Assembly: GCA_035493895.1 (NCBI GenBank)
Contig: DATJHM010000139.1
Coordinates: 1-64,000 of the forward strand
DNA length: 64,000 nucleotides
Origin: DATJHM01 sp035493895
Lineage (GTDB): Bacteria; Chloroflexota; Ktedonobacteria; Ktedonobacterales; Ktedonobacteraceae
Direction of reading: 5' to 3'
The notes beneath the pieces are model-generated. The model searched no databases. It worked only from the letters and a program-made list of their open reading frames with translations, and had not been told where the DNA came from. A program made the translations under genes and the position numbers. Below are positions 52,160-60,401 of this stretch, piece after piece; the stretch's first letter is position 1; each line of letters starts with the position of its first letter.

Positions 52160-54775
52160 ATGAGTTCCTTTGTCCCTGGTTTTCGGGATATTGACAGAAC
52201 AAAACTCATGGTTGTTGGAGGGAAAGGCGCGAACCTGGGGGAACTTTCCAGGATTGAAGGCATACACGTACCGGATGGCTTTTGTCTTTCTACTGAAGCC
52301 TTTCAAAGAAGCATTGGGGAAACGTCGTCGATTCACGAATTACTTGATCAGTTATCGCTTCTCAAGGTGGAAGACCGGGATAAAATCGCTGAACTGAGCG
52401 GTGAGATTCGCAGCGTCATCGAAGGGATAGCCATCCCGGCTGACATTCAGGAAGAGATTGCCCGCCACCTTTCCAGACTTGATGAAAAAAATGCCTATGC
52501 GGTGCGTTCCAGTGCTACGGCGGAGGATCTGCCAACGGCATCCTTTGCAGGCCAGCAGGATACGTATCTGAACATTATCGGCAAAGAGGCGATCCTGAAG
52601 CACATCAGCAAGTGCTGGGCGTCGCTCTTTACGGACCGTGCGGTGATTTACCGGATGCAGAACGGCTTCGACCACCGTAAAGTCCTCCTGTCTGTGATTG
52701 TTCAGAAGATGGTCTTCCCGCAGGTGGCAGGAATTTTGTTTACCGCCGATCCCGTCACTTCTAACCGAAAGCGGCTCTCAATCGATGCCAGTTTCGGACT
52801 TGGTGAGGCCATGGTCTCCGGCCTGGTCTCTGCCGATTGTTATAAAGTACAGGGAGAGGAAATCGTCGATAAGATGATCGCGAGCAAAAAATTGGCTATC
52901 TATGGACGAAAAGAAGGCGGAACAGAGGCACAGCAGATCGCTCCTGATCAGCAAAAGACGCAAACACTTACCGAACCACAAATTTTACGACTTGCACGTA
53001 TAGGTAGACAGATCGAAGCGCATTTTGGTTGCCCACAAGATATCGAATGGTGTCTGGTTGATGATACATTTTTTATTGTTCAGAGTCGGCCAATTACTAC
53101 TTTATTCCCGATCCCTGAAGCGAATGATGAAGAAAATCACGTTTACATCTCTGTCGGCCATCAACAAATGATGACCGATCCCATAAAACCACTGGGATTG
53201 TCTTTATGGCAGTTAACAACTGCCCGACCCATGTGTACAGCGGGTGGAAGGTTGTTTGTTGATGTGACACCTATGCTGGCTTCACCTGACAGCAGGAATA
53301 CGCTCATAAATACCCTGGGACAATCCGATCCGCTCATCAAAGACGTACTCACGACCATCGTAGAGCGAGAAGATTTTATAAAATTGTTACCGGATGATAA
53401 GAACGAGCAGAGTCCCGGTAAAAGCAATAAAGTGATATCGACTTCGGGCTTTCGTACACAAATCGAAAACGATCCGACAATCGTTGCTGATTTGATCAAG
53501 AGAAATCAAGCATCGATAGAAGAGTTAAAACATACTATCCAAACGAAATCAGGAGCGGATCTATTTGAGTTTATCCTGGAAGATATCCAGGAATTAAAGA
53601 AGATATTATTTGACCCACGAAGTTCGCGTGTGTTCATGGCTGCTATGGATGCCTCATCATGGCTCAATGAAAAAATGATGGAGTGGTTAGGTGAGAAAAA
53701 CGTAGCAGACACGCTTTCTCAATCTGTACCAAACAATATCACTTCGGAGATGGGTCTGGCGCTATTGGATGTCGCAGATGTGATTCGCCCTTATCCAGAG
53801 GTCATTGAGTATTTACAACAGGTAAAAGATGAGAACTTTCTGGCTGAACTGGTTCAGTTTGCGGGTGGACAGGAAGCACAAGACGCTATCTCTGCCTATC
53901 TCAACAAATACGGCATGCGATGTACCGGGGAAATCGATATTACGAGGCCTCGTTGGAGTGAAAAACCAATTGTCCTTGTTCCCATGATTCTCAGTCACAT
54001 CAAAAACTTTGCACCAGGTGAAAGCAAACGGAAATTTGCGCAGGGGCGACAGGAAGCCTGGAAGAAAGAACAAGAGTTATTAGATCGATTGAGGCAATTA
54101 CCGGATGGCGAAGAAAAAGTCAGCGAGACAGAAAGCATGATCAGCCTGACCCGGAATTTCATCGGTTATCGTGAATATCCAAAATACGGCATGATTAATC
54201 GCTACTTCGTGTATAAGCAGGCTTTACTGAAAGAAGCTGAACAACTCGTAGCAGCTGGCGTTCTTTCTGAAAAAGAAGATATCTACTCTCTCACGTTTGC
54301 AGAACTTCGCGAAGTCGTACGCACACATACACTGGATTACCAGATCGTCAGCAAACGAAAGGACGAGTACAAATTCTATGCAAAACTCACGCCCCCACGT
54401 GTTATCACGTCTGATGGTGAAATCATTGCAGGTGAGTACAAACGAGAAAATCTCCCAGCCGAAGCTCTTGTCGGCCTCCCTGTTTCTTCCGGAGTGATAG
54501 AGGGACGAGCACGTGTCATCTTCAACATGGAAGATGCAGATCTAGAAGATGGAGATATATTAGTCACCGCCTTTACTGACCCTAGCTGGACACCATTGTT
54601 TGTATCCATAAAAGGCCTGGTCACCGAAGTTGGTGGACAGATGACCCATGGCGCAGTGATCGCACGTGAATATGGTTTACCGGCCGTAGTAAACGTAGGA
54701 AACGCCACCAGACTGATCAATGACGGACAGAGAATCCGCGTGAATGGAACGGAAGGCTATGTAGAAATCCTATAA
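52160..54775 (+). CDS. rph: Rifampicin phosphotransferase (RPH)
   Basis: The 871-aa protein has the order of RPH enzymes. An ATP-binding domain like that of PEP synthase covers about residues 1-315 (VGGKGANLGELS; YAVRSSATAEDLPTASFAGQ; DIEWCLVDDTFFIVQSRPI). A central rifamycin-binding region follows, then a C-terminal swivelling His domain with GGQMTHGAVIAREYGLP, catalytic His about 830 (His825 in the Listeria enzyme). RPH transfers the beta-phosphate of ATP to the C21 hydroxyl of rifamycins and inactivates them. PEP synthase is the main alternative but is shorter and has a C-terminal PEP/pyruvate-binding barrel, absent here. AAAGGAGGG lies five bases before the ATG. It appears to be a single-gene unit followed by a strong hairpin. 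Confidence 0.9.
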   Translation: MSSFVPGFRDIDRTKLMVVGGKGANLGELSRIEGIHVPDGFCLSTEAFQRSIGETSSIHELLDQLSLLKVEDRDKIAELSGEIRSVIEGIAIPADIQEEIARHLSRLDEKNAYAVRSSATAEDLPTASFAGQQDTYLNIIGKEAILKHISKCWASLFTDRAVIYRMQNGFDHRKVLLSVIVQKMVFPQVAGILFTADPVTSNRKRLSIDASFGLGEAMVSGLVSADCYKVQGEEIVDKMIASKKLAIYGRKEGGTEAQQIAPDQQKTQTLTEPQILRLARIGRQIEAHFGCPQDIEWCLVDDTFFIVQSRPITTLFPIPEANDEENHVYISVGHQQMMTDPIKPLGLSLWQLTTARPMCTAGGRLFVDVTPMLASPDSRNTLINTLGQSDPLIKDVLTTIVEREDFIKLLPDDKNEQSPGKSNKVISTSGFRTQIENDPTIVADLIKRNQASIEELKHTIQTKSGADLFEFILEDIQELKKILFDPRSSRVFMAAMDASSWLNEKMMEWLGEKNVADTLSQSVPNNITSEMGLALLDVADVIRPYPEVIEYLQQVKDENFLAELVQFAGGQEAQDAISAYLNKYGMRCTGEIDITRPRWSEKPIVLVPMILSHIKNFAPGESKRKFAQGRQEAWKKEQELLDRLRQLPDGEEKVSETESMISLTRNFIGYREYPKYGMINRYFVYKQALLKEAEQLVAAGVLSEKEDIYSLTFAELREVVRTHTLDYQIVSKRKDEYKFYAKLTPPRVITSDGEIIAGEYKRENLPAEALVGLPVSSGVIEGRARVIFNMEDADLEDGDILVTAFTDPSWTPLFVSIKGLVTEVGGQMTHGAVIAREYGLPAVVNVGNATRLINDGQRIRVNGTEGYVEIL

Positions 54776-54794
54776 AGTGGGGAAAGGGAATGTC

Positions 54795-54828
54795 GCTGAA
54801 GCAACAGGGGTGCCCCTGTCGCTTCAGC
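54795..54828. terminator. Strong hairpin between convergent genes
   Basis: GCTGAAGC, one mismatch, ACAGGGG, a two-base turn, CCCCTGT and GCTTCAGC form a 34-base hairpin 20 bases past the rph stop and 61 bases past the stop of the convergent DinB-like gene. There is no T-run, so it may act as a transcript barrier or 3'-end stabiliser. Confidence 0.65.
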
Positions 54829-54889
54829 AATCGCATCATGCACAACCTATCCACCCATGAGAAAGGGGAACTGAATACGTTCCTGTGTC

Positions 54890-55483
54890 TTAATCCAACT
54901 CGACGACTGGCAGGCCGTGAACGCCGAGAATGGTGGAGATTTCGCTGCCATGATGGATGTCATGTTCGAGCACACCCCAGATGATCTGCTGGCACGAAAC
55001 GGCGGGTCTCACTTCTCCAGAACGAGCCGCCGCATCCAACCACATCCGAGCGAATGGCTGGAGCGCAGGCTCGACCAGTTTCGCGTGACGCACACGTTCC
55101 GCCTGATCTAGAGGCGGGAAGACCTCGAAAAGAGCAGCAGGGGTCAGGCGGGCAAGCGTCTGCTCGATCATCTGCCAGGTCTTCTCAAGTCCGGCAACCA
55201 GTTCTGCCGCCGTGTGGAATGGATCCACGTCCCCCTCACAGACGCCGAGAGCCCATAATTCGAGGGAAGTCAGATCGTCGCTCCCCTCGCCCATCCGTAC
55301 GTGGAACCACCAGGCGCGATTGGCGACAATATGCGTCACATACATGCCAATTGACCAGTGTTGCGGCGTGTTGCGCAAAACAAGCTGCTCTGCGGTAAGG
55401 GGCGCGATGGCCGCGACAAGACGCTGATTGTAGATCCTCCAACCCGCGTAGAAGGGGAGGAGTGAAAGCTGATGTTCTGTCAT
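54890..55483 (-). CDS. DinB-like metal-dependent protein
   Basis: A 197-aa four-helix DinB/YfiT-superfamily protein. The expected metal-binding His residues are in MYVTHIVANRAWW (helix 2) and LEHDIHHGSEIS (helix 4). Superfamily members include thiol-dependent transferases and proteins of unknown role. No specific substrate can be assigned. ATG 55483 is preferred, with AAGGA about nine bases upstream; a further 23 open codons upstream look non-coding. Confidence 0.8.
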   Translation of the reverse strand: MTEHQLSLLPFYAGWRIYNQRLVAAIAPLTAEQLVLRNTPQHWSIGMYVTHIVANRAWWFHVRMGEGSDDLTSLELWALGVCEGDVDPFHTAAELVAGLEKTWQMIEQTLARLTPAALFEVFPPLDQAERVRHAKLVEPALQPFARMWLDAAARSGEVRPAVSCQQIIWGVLEHDIHHGSEISTILGVHGLPVVELD

Positions 55484-55945
55484 AAGAGGTATTCCTTGCT
55501 TTTTTCTGAGAGAAAAAACTGCACGCTTCTCCATATCTCTGAGCACCATCAAATGCTTGCGTTCTCACTATCCGCCGTCTCGCTTTGGCAAAGCCAGAAA
55601 GGCCGTCGGAACTGAACGCTCATGCCTGATGAGAGACATGCGATAGATGGAAGCAAGAATGGTTACGTCTGTTTCAGTGTTTGAACAGAAAACAGGATGG
55701 AGTTAGCAGTACACTGGCATAGATGTCAGAACCTCCAAAAAAAACAAGTGACTACTTCACCACTATACCGGGAGAGAGATAATCCTGTCAAGGATGGGTT
55801 GGCGATATGCAGAATCGCAGCATAAATGTGTTATAGTACTGGTAAAGCAATCTCCCCACTTGATTGTAGAGTAGAAGCGCCTTGTGGAGTCGAAACGTTG
55901 GCTCTCTGGCGCTGTATTTGGAGATAGCAAAGGCAAAAACGACAT
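55484..55945. other. Intergenic region
   Basis: Divergent spacer between the DinB-like gene and the PLD-like gene. It should hold both promoters, but I find no clear box pair, repeat or additional gene. Confidence 0.45.
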
Positions 55946-57034
55946 TTGGAAAGCGAGTTCGTAGAACCTATGGACCCATATTGGCCTCACCACGCCCCTG
56001 CAAAAAGCCCTTTTCATTTTCCTACTTTACCCGCTGGTGCCAACGCACATATCGCTCTTGCAGGCATTCAGCCAGATTCCGGTCTGAAAATCATACAAGA
56101 TATCATTGCCTCTGCCACAAAATCGTTGTGGATAGAAATGTATCTCTTCGACAATGACCATGTGGCGCAGATGCTCCTCAGGCAGAAGGCCACCCATCCC
56201 GGCCTGGATCTGCGTCTCCTGTATCATCAACCCATCTTGCCACCCAGCCTTGATCCCACCGACACCCAACGTCTTCCTGCCTGGGCCATCCGCAATAAGG
56301 CACTTCGTACCGATGGCCAGCCCGTCTCTGTCCATCACGCTAAATTCATACTTGTCGATGCTGACATTCCTGGGAAGGCGAAAGCGTATATCATGACCGC
56401 CAATTTTACGGCGCAGGCTCTTGGTGGCAACCGGGCGGGCTACGCCAATCGCGAATACATCATCTGTGATACTGATCCCAATGATATTGCGCTACTCAAA
56501 GCAATCTTCTTAGCAGATCAAGCCGGTCATCGGCTGCCCACAATCCCCGATGCGTCCAATCTGATTGTCTCTGATATAAACGCGCTTTCCCTATTGCCGT
56601 TGTTATTGCGGACTGCCAAACAGAGCCTTGCGATCCAGATGGAATACCTCAACGACCCTCCTGGCGACGGTGCACTCAATCTGAAACAGATCGTTTTGCA
56701 TGCTGCGAAGAACGGAGTTGCCGTGCAGTTGATGTTACCTCCGCTTTCACCTCAACCGCAAGGTGCGCCATCGGCCGATAACAACGAAACCTATCGCATC
56801 TTAGCCCCTGCGGTCGCGGTCAATGTCACACCGCCCTATTTTATGCATGCGAAAATGATTATTGCTGATCGACGGCTCGCATTTGTCGGTTCACAAAACC
56901 TCAGCCACCAATCTCTCCACTACAGCCGTGAAGTTGGTATCATGATCTCAAACAAAAGCGTCGTATCGAGCCTCCTTGCGACCTTCAACGCCGATTGGAA
57001 GCATACTCACGCAGCAAAAACCCATCGTCCATAA
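55946..57034 (+). CDS. Phospholipase D-like protein with two HKD motifs
   Basis: A 362-aa (or 354-aa) protein with two PLD half-domains. The first catalytic motif is VHHAKFILVD, followed by TANFT; the second is MHAKMIIAD, followed by GSQNLS. Both contain the HxKxxxxD pattern, so the active site should be complete. There is no signal peptide. Family members hydrolyse phosphodiesters in lipids or nucleic acids, and the cytosolic bacterial forms are diverse, so the substrate is open. The start may be TTG 55946 (weak AAAGG upstream) or ATG 55970. Confidence 0.85.
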   Translation: MESEFVEPMDPYWPHHAPAKSPFHFPTLPAGANAHIALAGIQPDSGLKIIQDIIASATKSLWIEMYLFDNDHVAQMLLRQKATHPGLDLRLLYHQPILPPSLDPTDTQRLPAWAIRNKALRTDGQPVSVHHAKFILVDADIPGKAKAYIMTANFTAQALGGNRAGYANREYIICDTDPNDIALLKAIFLADQAGHRLPTIPDASNLIVSDINALSLLPLLLRTAKQSLAIQMEYLNDPPGDGALNLKQIVLHAAKNGVAVQLMLPPLSPQPQGAPSADNNETYRILAPAVAVNVTPPYFMHAKMIIADRRLAFVGSQNLSHQSLHYSREVGIMISNKSVVSSLLATFNADWKHTHAAKTHRP

Positions 57035-57262
57035 CAGAATGAGGTTTGTCACTTTTTTGCGTTCCAGCAGAATAACGGGGACGGTACGTGTGACCTTCGC
57101 GGCAAGCTCAGCGAGAGCGGGTTGCACGGAATGCCTCCCCAGGCAGCGACCGATGACGCCTGCGATCTCGCACACCAGCACCCCTCCGTCAGCAACTCCA
57201 ACCGGCAGGCGCCTTCTCAAGCACCTGCCAGAACAGATGGGCCGCATCAGCCCGCTCCAGGG

Positions 57263-57500
57263 TCAGATCCGCTCAGGGACAGACTGGAGCGGGCAACAGG
57301 CCCCGGTGAGTCGCTCGGAAACGGCCCAGAGGCGGCGCGCCAGATCGGCGTCCTGCGCGGAGGCGGAGCGTCCGATGAGCACGGGAGGGCCGCCGCGCAT
57401 GTGTGCAAAATGGCGGGGCCCGGTGAAGCTGTTACCAGGGATGTCGCCGACAGCGGCGTACAGGACAGGCAACGCGCCGCTGTCGGCGTCCTGAGCCAGC
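57263..57500 (-). pseudogene. 3' fragment of the split SDR gene
   Basis: Read on the minus strand this encodes LAQDADSGALPVLYAAVGDIPG and, later, LARRLWAVSERLTG, the usual C-terminal end of retinol-dehydrogenase-type SDRs. It joins in frame to the 5' fragment at 58590-59251 once the inserted element and one copy of its 5-bp duplication are removed. Confidence 0.88.
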
Positions 57501-57580
57501 TGGTAAAAAGCGCGAGGAGCGAGCAGATTTTAAGGTGAAGACCGAGCAATCAGCGCGAAGCGTGAGCTGCTCAACTATTG
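57501..57580 (+). repeat. Left 80-bp terminal inverted repeat
   Basis: The outer end reads TGGTAAAAAGCGCGAGGAGC; the inner end reads CTGCTCAACTATTG. It mirrors 58505-58584 with six mismatches and can itself form a hairpin around AGCGCGAAGCGT. Confidence 0.93.
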
Positions 57581-57678
57581 ATAACATGAGAAGCTGCCTC
57601 TGAACAGGTTTATTCATCTCGATTGTTGTAAATTCGAGCAATCAGCGCAAAATACATCCAGGTAACATCTTCTTGCTG

Positions 57679-58086
57679 TCAGAGCACCATGAAGTAGCCG
57701 TCATCGGAGAGGATGTGCCGGGGCCAGTCCTGGTGCTGGGAACGAAGATCTCTGATTTTTTCGACGAACGCCGGGTCCTGGTTGTCACCCCGATACACGG
57801 ACATGTCTTTGGCCAGCCAGGCTGGGAGCGCCGCGAAGCGGTGCGACGTTTGTGTCTGGAGATACCACGTGATATGGACGACCACGCCGCTCTCCTCGTA
57901 CCAAGCCGTGGTCTCGATTCCTGGAGCTACCCGCTGGTAGTAGATGTGCTGGATGGCATGCCGCCCGGCGTGTGGACCCTTTTTCAGGGTGTATTCGATG
58001 ATGTCAGGCCCGACAATGACAGGTTCGAAGACCCAGCCATCGGCCTGGTGCCAGCGCAGGCGGGCACCGAGAATGCTGGTGAGCAT
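57679..58086 (-). CDS. Phenolic-acid-decarboxylase/MoaF-like passenger protein
   Basis: This 135-aa protein is the only good gene in the inserted element. The stretch GPHAGRHAIQHIYYQRVAPG, then TTAWYEESG and RFAALPAWLAKD, resembles the lipocalin-like phenolic acid decarboxylase (PadC) family, which decarboxylates ferulic and coumaric acids and whose members are usually about 160 aa. I cannot confirm the catalytic residues, so a related small-ligand-binding MoaF-like protein is possible. GAGGAG lies nine bases before ATG 58086; TTG 58095 is the alternative. Confidence 0.68.
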   Translation of the reverse strand: MLTSILGARLRWHQADGWVFEPVIVGPDIIEYTLKKGPHAGRHAIQHIYYQRVAPGIETTAWYEESGVVVHITWYLQTQTSHRFAALPAWLAKDMSVYRGDNQDPAFVEKIRDLRSQHQDWPRHILSDDGYFMVL

Positions 58087-58504
58087 GCTGATCAACTCCT
58101 CTTGAGATGCGTGTAAATCATTTTACTTTGTGGGAGAAAATTGGATAATTCAGTGGGCGGTAAAATGGGTAGAAGTCGATGGGAGATGATAGCAATCATG
58201 AGGTGAATGATCTCTCATGGCTCTACAGGCTCTTTTCTGATGCTAGCTTGCTTACCCATTTCATTGTCCAATTTTTTAACAATCCGCCCATTTAATTATC
58301 ACATTTACAAGATGCGACCATGAACTTTTACACATCTCCTCCTATCTTCAGGATACCTCTCTTCTCAATTGATAATCTTTGATGAACAGAGAGGCACCAG
58401 CCTGTAACTCCCAACATGAAAGCTGAAACCTTTTGACGATCAAGGCTGTAAATTTACAAGTATCGAAGAGTGTGAGCCGCTTCTGGAGCCATATTTCCAG
58501 ATAG

Positions 58505-58584
58505 CAATAGTTGAGCAGCTCACGCTTCGCGCTGATTGCTCACTCTTCGCCTCAAAACCTGCTCGCTCCTCGCGCTTATTACCA
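58505..58584 (-). repeat. Right 80-bp terminal inverted repeat
   Basis: This is the inverted partner of 57501-57580. Its outer part supplies the last 21 codons and the stop of the truncated SDR frame. Confidence 0.93.
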
Positions 58585-59251
58585 CCAGCAACCGGAGCGC
58601 GGCCGTGGAGAGATAGGACGGGCGGCGACCAGCGGAGGTGTAGATGTTCGTTGCAACGAAGCCGGGATGCGCCGCTGTCGCCAGCACGCCCGACCCTGCG
58701 GCGCTCAGCCGATGCTGCAACTCCGCCGTGAACAGCAGGTTCGCCAGTTTCGATTGCGCGTAGGCGGCAGACGACTGGTAGGGCTTGCGCTCCCAGTTGA
58801 GGTCGTCAATGTCGAAGTGGGCGAACCGCTCAGCCTGCGAGGCGACGGTCACGACCCGGCCGGTGATATGCTCGAGGAGCAGGTTCGTCAGGGCGAAGTG
58901 GCCAAGATGGTTGGTGCCAAACTTCATCTCGAATCCATCGGCGGTGCGGGCCAGAGACAACGGCGACACGCCTGCGTTGTTGATCAGCAAGTCGATCCCT
59001 CCAGCCCAACCAGCAGCGAACGCCCGCACGGAGTCCAGGCTGGCAAGGTCAAGCTCGCGGACCTCAGTCACGCCAGTTGTGGCCGTCGCAACTACCCTGC
59101 CCTTTTCGATGTTGCGCACGGCGAACACGACACGCGCGCCGACGGCCGCCAGCGCACGCGCCACAGCCAGCCCGATGCCACTGCTGGCACCGGTCACGAT
59201 CACTGTCTTGTCCGTCATATCAGGAATGTCAGCAACACTGAAAGTACTCAT
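58520..59251 (-). pseudogene. 5' fragment of an SDR gene, truncated by the insertion
   Basis: The fragment keeps the cofactor motif TGASSGIGLA, the NNAG motif, the catalytic Ser in TVASQ and YAQSK, and would give a protein of about 243 aa. Its last codons after RLL (SARSEQVLRRR...) are read from the element's inverted repeat, so the C-terminal substrate-binding region is lost. ATG 59251 has GGAGGA eight bases upstream. The gene is divergent from the TetR regulator and probably was part of its regulon. Some activity cannot be excluded because the catalytic residues remain. Confidence 0.88.
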
Positions 59252-59453
59252 GAGAAATTCCTCCAATAAATGTAGCGTTAGGGTTTCGGTGGTGAGACTG
59301 CCCCATGTTCTAATCTTTCGGCAACAGATTGTTGCGAAGGCATCAACCTGTTACAATAGAAAGTGTAGCCCGGACGATACCACCGGGCAAGCATCAATGC
59401 TTGTCTCTTGTTACATATGCAACACTGAGGAAAACATGTCGCACGAAGCATAG

Positions 59454-59552
59454 ACCGACTTGCGCATTTGGCGCACCCAAATGAGTCCTGCTGATAAAGA
59501 GAAAATCGCACATGGGAATGCTGAAAAAGTCCTCAACCTTGCGCGCAAATAA
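59454..59552 (+). pseudogene. Amidohydrolase C-terminal relic
   Basis: The frame TDLRIWRTQMSPADKEKIAH, continuing GNAEKVLNLARK and a stop, matches the common last segment of metal-dependent amidohydrolases (Amidohydro_2 type, IahgNA motif). An in-frame stop precedes it at 59451, and no upstream part is found, so it is a leftover fragment between the SDR and tetR genes. Confidence 0.6.
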
Positions 59553-59601
59553 TGCAAGCGAAACGAGATGATGACATTCATCTCAGCGCTTTCGTGTATG
59601 G

Positions 59602-59654
59602 TATAATGAGAATATGGAGCAGTGCTCCGATACTATCATATGGAACCGTGTTCC
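59602..59654 (+). promoter_or_regulatory. tetR promoter with two palindromic operators
   Basis: A TATAAT box at 59602-59607 is followed by GGAGCAGTGCTCC (59616-59628) and GGAACCGTGTTCC (59642-59654). Both 13-bp palindromes match sites before the aldo/keto reductase gene. They cover the probable start site, which fits autorepression. Confidence 0.8.
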
Positions 59655-59691
59655 GTTTGCCAGGCTATTGTGAGAGAGAGGAAATAAAGCG

Positions 59692-60306
59692 ATGACGACC
59701 ATCGACGAGGGAGCGGAGGGACAAGCGGCCCAGCAGAGACCCGTCCGGCAGAAGCGGGCCGACGCTCTGCGCAATGAGCAGGCGTTGCTCGCCGCCGCCG
59801 CCACCGTGTTCGTCACATCTGGAGTCGAGGCACCGGTGCGTGACATCGCGGCGGCAGCTGGCGTCGGGATGGGAACGATTTACCGCCACTTCCCAACGCG
59901 AGCAGATCTCGTGGTTGCCGTGTACCGCCATCAGGTCGAGGCTTGTGCCGAGGCTGGTCCGGTCCTGCTGGCCAATGCTGGCTCGCCACATGCTGCACTC
60001 GGTCAGTGGATCAGCCTCTTCGTTGATTTCCTGGTCACGAAGCATGGACTCGCCGCGGTCCTGCAACCCAACAACATCGGCTTCGACGCGCTCCATACCT
60101 ACTTCCTTGACCGCCTCGTGCCCGTCTGCGCTCAGTTACTCGCCGCCGCCGCTGAAGCGGGCGAGATCAGCGCCGATATTGATGCCCTCGAACTAATGTA
60201 TGGCATCGGCAACCTCTGCGTTGGCGCTGACAAGGACCCGCGTTACAATGCCCGCCGCATGGTCAAGCTGCTCATCGCGGGACTCCTCCAATCGCGCTCG
60301 ACCTGA
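59692..60306 (+). CDS. TetR-family transcriptional regulator
   Basis: A 204-aa regulator. Its N-terminal helix-turn-helix (about residues 24-72) reads LLAAAATVFVTSGVEAPVRD, then IAAAAGVGMGTIYRHFPTRADL, the classic TetR recognition-helix form. The C-terminal ligand domain has no specific family mark. GAGG lies about ten bases before ATG 59692. Two palindromes in its own leader and two before the convergent aldo/keto reductase gene suggest that it represses both; redox-active or carbonyl compounds are plausible inducers. Confidence 0.92.
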   Translation: MTTIDEGAEGQAAQQRPVRQKRADALRNEQALLAAAATVFVTSGVEAPVRDIAAAAGVGMGTIYRHFPTRADLVVAVYRHQVEACAEAGPVLLANAGSPHAALGQWISLFVDFLVTKHGLAAVLQPNNIGFDALHTYFLDRLVPVCAQLLAAAAEAGEISADIDALELMYGIGNLCVGADKDPRYNARRMVKLLIAGLLQSRST

Positions 60307-60401
60307 TACTCCTGCTCCAGCCCTTCACGACTCAGTCGCTGACCCATCTGGCGCAAGCTCTCAGTCGCTTCGCGCATGATATGGTCCTGGCCAGGACTGG
60401 T

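Larger units (their letters stand above)
57501..58584. mobile_element. 1,084-bp transposase-less insertion cassette (MIC-like)
   Basis: The element is bounded by 80-bp terminal inverted repeats (57501-57580 and 58505-58584) that match at 74 of 80 positions by my count. Direct copies of CCAGC (57496-57500 and 58585-58589) flank it as a target-site duplication. Removing the element and one CCAGC restores a continuous 300-codon SDR frame (299 aa plus stop). No transposase frame is present. The only credible gene inside is a phenolic-acid-decarboxylase-like passenger. This is the layout of a mobile insertion cassette moved in trans by a related transposon. Confidence 0.9.

Noticed and set aside
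52160..54775. Phosphoenolpyruvate synthase
   Set aside because: The ATP domain is shared, but the His motif THGAVIAREYG lies at the very C-terminus and there is no PEP/pyruvate barrel after it, as in RPH.
57122..57538. Plus-strand 138-aa frame and overlapping 172-aa frame (56976-57494)
   Set aside because: These are antisense to the C-terminal part of the split SDR gene, whose minus-strand frame matches the family closely.
58511..59269. Plus-strand 252-aa frame
   Set aside because: It lies exactly opposite the 5' SDR fragment, whose motifs (TGASSGIG, YAQSK) and ribosome site are on the minus strand.
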